Assembly: GCA_035712985.1 (NCBI GenBank) | Contig: DASTAE010000287.1 | Location: forward strand, 1-34,766 | Direction: 5' to 3' | Origin: Actinospica sp035712985 | GTDB taxonomy: Bacteria; Actinomycetota; Actinomycetes; Streptomycetales; Catenulisporaceae | DNA: 34,766 bases | Part shown: positions 31,068 to 34,766 of the stretch, piece by piece | Position numbering within the stretch: the stretch's first letter is position 1 | How the letters are laid out: each line of letters starts with the position of its first letter | Notes under the pieces: generated by a model | What the model saw: the letters and a program-made list of their open reading frames with translations, nothing else | Told to the model about the DNA's origin: nothing | Databases searched by the model: none | Made by a program: the position numbers and the translations under genes

Positions 31068-32461
31068 GCGCGAAGGTCGAGACCGAGCTCGAACTCGCCG
31101 CGCGTGTGCTGGAGCTCGCGCGCGCCGCCGCGGGGCCGTCCGCGGACGTGGACGTGTCGGTCGGCCGCGTGGCCCTGGGGCTGACGCGCTTCGCCAACTC
31201 GTACATCCACCAGAACGTCGCCGACGTCACCACCGAGGTGCAGCTGCGCATCCACAGCGACGGCCGCACGACGACGGTGTCCTCGACGCTGGTCGGCGCG
31301 GACGCGCTGCGGGAGATGGTGGACCGGACCGTCGGAGCCGCCAAGGTCTCGCCGCCGGATCCGGGCTGGCCGGGGCTCATCGGGCCGACGCCCGTGCTGC
31401 CGAGCCACGACGTCGACGAGGCGATCATCGGGGCCACGCCGGACGACCGGGCCGCGCGCGTGCGCGATTTCGTCGAGGCCGTCGGGGACCTGACGGCGGC
31501 CGGTTACTTCCGGACCCGGCACTGGAGCACCGCCTACGCGAACTCCGCGGGTCAGGCGGTGTCGGGGGAGTGCACGGAGGCCTCGATCGACGGGATCGCG
31601 AAGACCGCGTCGCTCTCCGACGGCGTCGCGCGCCAGGCCTCGCGGCGGATCGCCGACATCGACGCCGCGGTGCACGGCGCGCGGGCCGCGGCGAAGGCCC
31701 GCGCGTGGGACGGCGCGGTCGAGATCGAGCCGGGCACCTACGAGGTCGTACTCGAGCCGACCGCGGTCGCGGACGTGCTGTTCTGCCTGGCGAACTACGG
31801 CTTCAACGGCAAGTTCGTCAACGAGCGCCGCTCCTTCCTGGAATTCGGCCGCGCGCAGTTCGACGCCTCGGTCACCCTGGTCGACGACGGCGTCTCGGCC
31901 TTCGCGGCCGGCCTCCCGTTCGACAGCGAGGGCACGCCGCGCGGCCGCCTGGTCCTGGTCGAGAACGGGGTCAGCCGCAGCGTGTCCTACGACCGGCGTT
32001 CGGCGGCCGAGGCCGGCGTCGCCAGCAACGGCTACGCCGAGCCCGACAGCGCGGTGTTCGGCACGGCCCCGAACAACATCCGCCTCGAGCCCGCGGCCGG
32101 CCCCGCGCCGGCCGAGGTCGACGGGCCGATGGCGGACTCCTCGGTACGGGACCTCGTCTCCGGGGTGCGGCGCGGCCTGCTCGTGACCGACCACTTCTAC
32201 ACGCGCTGCCTCGACCCGCGCCGCGTGCTGATGACGGGTCTGACCCGCAACGGCACCTGGCTGATCGAGGACGGCGAGCTCGTGCGGCCGGTCAAGAACC
32301 TGCGGTTCACCCAGTCGTACGCGGAGGCGCTCGGCCCCGGCAACGTCCTCGGTGTCGGCGCCCACGCGATCGCGCTGCCCTACACCTACGGCCCCAACTC
32401 GGCGACGGCGCCCGCCCTGCGCCTCGGGGCCTGGCAGTTCACCGGCGGCGCCTCGGGCTGA
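31064..32461 (+). CDS. tldE: TldE/PmbA peptidase partner subunit
   Basis: A 465-residue TldE (PmbA). It has the same fold as TldD, with segments such as RFANSYIHQNVADVT, SNGYAEPDSAVFG and DHFYTRCLDPRRVLMTGLTR, but no HExxxH motif, as is normal for the non-catalytic partner that completes the chamber. The ATG overlaps the tldD stop by four bases, which couples synthesis of the two subunits in equal amounts. It is followed by a convergent flavin reductase gene, with two alternative hairpins in the 92-bp gap. Confidence 0.94.
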   Translation: MSAKVETELELAARVLELARAAAGPSADVDVSVGRVALGLTRFANSYIHQNVADVTTEVQLRIHSDGRTTTVSSTLVGADALREMVDRTVGAAKVSPPDPGWPGLIGPTPVLPSHDVDEAIIGATPDDRAARVRDFVEAVGDLTAAGYFRTRHWSTAYANSAGQAVSGECTEASIDGIAKTASLSDGVARQASRRIADIDAAVHGARAAAKARAWDGAVEIEPGTYEVVLEPTAVADVLFCLANYGFNGKFVNERRSFLEFGRAQFDASVTLVDDGVSAFAAGLPFDSEGTPRGRLVLVENGVSRSVSYDRRSAAEAGVASNGYAEPDSAVFGTAPNNIRLEPAAGPAPAEVDGPMADSSVRDLVSGVRRGLLVTDHFYTRCLDPRRVLMTGLTRNGTWLIEDGELVRPVKNLRFTQSYAEALGPGNVLGVGAHAIALPYTYGPNSATAPALRLGAWQFTGGASG

Positions 32462-32512
32462 GCATCCGGCTGGCCCGCCCCGTGGCAGACCAACGTGCCG
32501 CACTCGTACCGC

Positions 32513-32553
32513 GCGGCGGCCTCGGCCGGGGCCGCCGCCCCTGAGGCGGCGGC
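32513..32553. terminator. Bidirectional terminator with two alternative hairpins
   Basis: Between the convergent tldE and flavin reductase genes, GCGGCGGCC (32513-32521) can pair with GGCCGCCGC (32530-32538), or GCCGCCGCC (32531-32539) can pair with GGCGGCGGC (32545-32553). Both stems are perfect 9-bp and share the middle arm, so they exclude each other. Either could terminate transcription in both directions. Confidence 0.6.
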
Positions 32554-33069
32554 CTACCAGGCGTCCGGTCCGTCCATCAGCGACCAGTCCAGCCGCCGCC
32601 CGAAGTACACCAGCGGCTCGCCCGGACCGAGCCGGCAGTCCGCCACCTCGCCGATGACGACCGAGTGGTCGCCGTGCCCGAACATCCGGCCCACCGAGCA
32701 GCGCAGGTACACCGGGACGTCCGCGAGCCGCGGCACCGCGCCGTCCCAGGTCCAGTCCAGGCCGTGGAACTTGTCCTGGCCCTGGCCCGCGAAGGCCTCG
32801 GCGGCCGGGCCGCCGGCGCTGCTGAGCAGGTGCACGGAGAACTCCCCGGTCATCGAGAGCGCGGCGGCGGTGCGCGAGCCGTGCGCGACGGCCATCAGGA
32901 TCGACGGCGGCCGGACGCTGTACGAGCACAGCGACGTGACCAGCATCCCGCACGGCTTGCCGTCCGGACCCTGCGCGCCGACCACCGCGACGCCCGAGAC
33001 CAGCCGGGACATCGCCTCGGTGAACGCCGCGCCCAGGCCGGTGACGACGGCCGTCTCCTCCACTGACAT
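32554..33069 (-). CDS. Flavin reductase-like FMN-binding protein
   Basis: A 171-residue protein of the flavin reductase (HpaC/NtaB-like) family. The N-terminal AMSRLVSGVAVVGAQ, the GMLVTSLCSYSVRPPSILMA flavin-binding strand-turn, FSVHLLSS and GHGDHSVVIGEV are typical. It should bind FMN and reduce it with NAD(P)H to supply a two-component monooxygenase; no such oxygenase gene is in the window. The ATG at 33069 is chosen since GAGGGGA lies about nine bases upstream; a GTG at 33087 is less well placed. It is divergent from the chitinase, 301 bp away. Confidence 0.88.
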   Translation of the reverse strand: MSVEETAVVTGLGAAFTEAMSRLVSGVAVVGAQGPDGKPCGMLVTSLCSYSVRPPSILMAVAHGSRTAAALSMTGEFSVHLLSSAGGPAAEAFAGQGQDKFHGLDWTWDGAVPRLADVPVYLRCSVGRMFGHGDHSVVIGEVADCRLGPGEPLVYFGRRLDWSLMDGPDAW

Positions 33070-33228
33070 GGTGAAAAATCCCCTCACACCCCGAGTCGCG
33101 CGGTCGCGCGCAGGCAGAAGTCCCCGCGTGCCGCCGCGTCCTCATCCCCGTTTCGCGTAGCGACGTCATTGTAGTCCGCGGCGGCCTCGCTGAGGCGGCC
33201 CGCCGGGGCGATTTGACCGTTCCGTCCC

Positions 33229-33276
33229 TGGTGTATACCAATTGGTCTGTACCAATTTGCCGAATGGTCTTGACCA
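33229..33276. promoter_or_regulatory. Three DasR-like operator boxes upstream of the chitinase
   Basis: TGGTGTATACCA (33229-33240), TGGTCTGTACCA (33243-33254) and TGGTCTTGACCA (33265-33276) all fit TGGT-N4-ACCA. The last two match the streptomycete DasR-responsive element (core TGGTCTAGACCA) at 10 of 12 positions, the first at 8 or 9. The second and third are 22 bp apart, two helical turns. In streptomycetes such boxes give repression by DasR, lifted by glucosamine-6-phosphate, and induction by chitin. Confidence 0.75.
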
Positions 33277-33298
33277 ATTCCCCCGCCGCACGTACAAC
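33270..33298 (+). promoter_or_regulatory. Sigma-70-type promoter of the chitinase gene
   Basis: TTGACC (33270-33275), 17-bp spacer, TACAAC (33293-33298). The -35 box is inside the third DasR-like box, so bound repressor would occlude it. A start near 33305 gives a leader of about 65 bases to the ATG at 33371. Confidence 0.7.
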
Positions 33299-33370
33299 AT
33301 GCTCACCGCGCCGCACCACCGACGCGGCGAGGTGCGCAATCCCACTGCTCCTCTCTCCCTTGGAGGGTTC

Positions 33371-34669
33371 ATGCGCTTCGGAAACAGAGTTCTGCACACA
33401 GCGATCGCGACCGGTTCGGCGGTCGGGCTGGCCGCCGGCGGTGCGGTCCTGGCGATCGCCTCGGCGCCCGCCGCGCAGGCGGCCAGCACGTGCGCGGCGG
33501 CGTGGAGCTCGAGCGCCGTCTACACCGCCGGCATGCAGGCCAGCGAGAACGGGATCAACTACACCGCGAACTGGTGGACCCAGGGCAACGACCCGGCCAC
33601 CAACAACGGCGGCAGCGGCTCCGGCCAGCCGTGGACCTCCAACGGCTCCTGTACCGGCGGCTCGACCGGCGGCGGGGGAGGCGGCGGGGGAGGCGGCGGC
33701 ACCGGTGGCGGAACGGGTTCGGCGAGCGGCCTGCTCTTCAGCCCGTACAAGGACGTCACCATCAACATGAACTGGAACACCGACCAGATGCAGTCGGCCG
33801 TGGAAGGCTCCGCCATCCCGGTCGTCGGCTCCGGCAGCCTGGTCTCGCAGTACGTGCCGAAGCTGCCCGCGCTCACCCTCGCCTTCGCCACCGGCTCCTG
33901 CGGCAGCGAGACCTGGGGCGGCGTCTCGGGTGCCGGCTTCGCCGCGGAGAACGTGCCGCAGCTCCAGTCCGCGGGGCTCGACTACGTGGTGTCGACCGGC
34001 GGTGCGGCCGGAACCTTCACCTGCGGCTCGACGTCAGGCATGGAGTCCTTCATCGCCCGCTATGCCGGCCCGCACCTGGTCGGCATCGACTTCGACATCG
34101 AAGGCGGTCAGAGCCAGTCGGACATCCAGAGCCTCGTCGCCGCGGCGGCGGGAGCCCAGGCGCAGTACCCGAACCTGCAGTTCTCGTTCACCCTCGCCAC
34201 GCTGGCCGCGTCCGACGGCAGCTACGGCGGCGTGAACTCGCTCGGCGACGAGGTCGTCCGGGCGGTGCTCGGCTCCGGCCTCAGCAAGTACGTCATCAAC
34301 CTGATGACGATGGACTACGGCAGCGCGTCCAGCAGCGTGTGCGTCGTGTCCGGCGGCAGCTGCGAGATGGCGCAGTCGGCGATCCAGGCCGTGAAGAACC
34401 TCGAGCACACCTACGGGGTCCCCGCGGGCAAGATCGCCGTCACCCCGATGATCGGCATGAACGACGCCACCAGCGAGATCTTCACCGCCGGCGACGTGGA
34501 CACGCTGAGCTCGTACGCGACCGGCAACGGCCTCGCCGGGCTGCACTTCTGGTCGCTGGACCGGGACACCCCCTGCTCCGACGACTACGCGTCCCCCACC
34601 TGCAACTCGATCTCCAGCACCTCGGCGCTGGAGTACACCAAGAAGTTCCTGAGCGACCTCGGGTACTGA
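33371..34669 (+). CDS. Secreted GH18 chitinase with N-terminal chitin-binding domain
   Basis: A 432-residue secreted chitinase. Residues 1-38 are a signal peptide (cleavage near AQA-AST). Residues 40-94 are a CBM5/12 chitin-binding domain with CAAAWSSSAVYTAG, NWWTQGN and QPWTSNGSC. A Gly-rich linker with eleven consecutive glycines (about 95-118) leads to the GH18 domain, whose catalytic motif is GIDFDIEG (Asp240, Asp242, acid/base Glu244). INLMTMDYG further on is the beta6 strand with the Met-Asp-Tyr typical of GH18, and LHFWSLDRD the late-barrel Trp. It hydrolyses chitin outside the cell, by the substrate-assisted mechanism. The ATG at 33371 has GGAGGG just upstream; longer upstream frames run through the promoter. 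Three DasR-like boxes suggest control by chitin-derived sugars. Confidence 0.94.
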   Translation: MRFGNRVLHTAIATGSAVGLAAGGAVLAIASAPAAQAASTCAAAWSSSAVYTAGMQASENGINYTANWWTQGNDPATNNGGSGSGQPWTSNGSCTGGSTGGGGGGGGGGGTGGGTGSASGLLFSPYKDVTINMNWNTDQMQSAVEGSAIPVVGSGSLVSQYVPKLPALTLAFATGSCGSETWGGVSGAGFAAENVPQLQSAGLDYVVSTGGAAGTFTCGSTSGMESFIARYAGPHLVGIDFDIEGGQSQSDIQSLVAAAAGAQAQYPNLQFSFTLATLAASDGSYGGVNSLGDEVVRAVLGSGLSKYVINLMTMDYGSASSSVCVVSGGSCEMAQSAIQAVKNLEHTYGVPAGKIAVTPMIGMNDATSEIFTAGDVDTLSSYATGNGLAGLHFWSLDRDTPCSDDYASPTCNSISSTSALEYTKKFLSDLGY

Positions 34670-34732
34670 TTTCGGGTACTGACTCGGGCGGTACCGACGA
34701 AGAACCCGTAATAGCCGGAAAGTAGGCGAAGG

Positions 34733-34766
34733 CGTGGCCGCGCACAGCTCACCGTGCGCGGCCACG
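34733..34766 (+). terminator. Terminator hairpin after the chitinase
   Basis: CGTGGCCGCGCAC (34733-34745) pairs perfectly over 13 bp with GTGCGCGGCCACG (34754-34766) around the loop AGCTCACC. It lies 63 bp after the chitinase stop, right at the window edge, so the stem and any T-tract may extend beyond the window. Confidence 0.75.

Larger units (their letters stand above)
33070..33370. promoter_or_regulatory. Divergent 301-bp region between flavin reductase and chitinase
   Basis: It holds no gene. On the minus strand TACAAT (33173-33168) is a good -10 box for the flavin reductase, but the -35 region is poor. On the right side are the three DasR-like boxes and the chitinase promoter, listed separately. 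TGGAGGG at 33361-33367 is the ribosome binding site of the chitinase. Confidence 0.5.

Noticed and set aside
29552..32461. A RiPP gene cluster around the TldD/TldE pair
   Set aside because: TldD/E mature some RiPPs, but no short precursor gene or modifying enzyme lies next to them; the neighbours are a regulator and a flavin reductase.
33670..33720. G-rich run that looks like a repeat or quadruplex element
   Set aside because: It encodes the Gly-rich linker between chitin-binding and catalytic domains of the chitinase, a common feature of secreted actinobacterial hydrolases.
1..34766. CRISPR array, insertion sequence, tRNA or integration site
   Set aside because: No regularly spaced repeats, transposase or integrase motifs, or cloverleaf-like sequences with CCA ends were seen on either strand.

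Overview
The window is high-GC actinobacterial chromosome: nearly every third codon position is G or C, there are several GTG starts (encapsulin, NAD kinase, the LuxR-type regulator, a secreted Ig-like protein), FtsX/ATPase exporters of actinobacterial type, and DasR-like boxes upstream of a chitinase. A streptomycete-like or Catenulispora/Actinospica-like soil actinomycete would fit, but there is no rRNA or other marker here to fix the genus. I see no tRNA, rRNA, CRISPR array, transposase or prophage gene. The window reads as ordinary chromosomal arm with about 25 protein genes and one gene remnant.

Layout. 1-1342: a two-helix membrane protein and a small conserved actinobacterial protein, overlapping tail to tail. 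1437-8348 (leftward): a four-gene, translationally coupled ABC exporter operon of two large FtsX-like permeases and two MacB/LolD-type ATPases; one ATPase has an AbrB-like tail. 8469-9881: an MFS exporter divergent from that operon. 9998-12400: an 800-residue membrane-anchored protein with three copies of a cysteine-containing extracellular domain. 12420-14417: a divergent HxlR regulator and DHA2-type MFS pump with two matching operator-like sites between them. 14401-16084: a universal stress protein and an AqpZ-type aquaporin. 16109-17940: a family 1 encapsulin and its DyP peroxidase cargo, recognised by a C-terminal loading peptide. 18039-20049: NAD kinase, a VOC protein and an unknown protein, then a 5'-truncated DUF427 remnant. 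20394-21344: a secreted amidase.

21657-25897 is the least explained part: a secreted beta-propeller-like protein faces two secreted or membrane-anchored proteins across a promoter region that carries the same element twice in mirror image. Each copy reads TGAACC-N16-CGTS, resembling promoters of SigL/SigK-type ECF sigma factors, so the three genes look like one coregulated cell-surface module. This is the strongest candidate for an undescribed system here.

26018-34669: a zincin-like protein, a large LAL-type LuxR regulator, a TldD/TldE metallopeptidase pair, a flavin reductase, and a secreted GH18 chitinase. Upstream of the chitinase lie three TGGT-N4-ACCA boxes; the last covers the -35 element of a good sigma-70-type promoter, pointing to repression by DasR and induction by chitin or N-acetylglucosamine.

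The encapsulin/DyP pair, the water channel and NAD kinase lie next to each other and could all serve peroxide or redox defence, but only the encapsulin-DyP link is directly supported by sequence.
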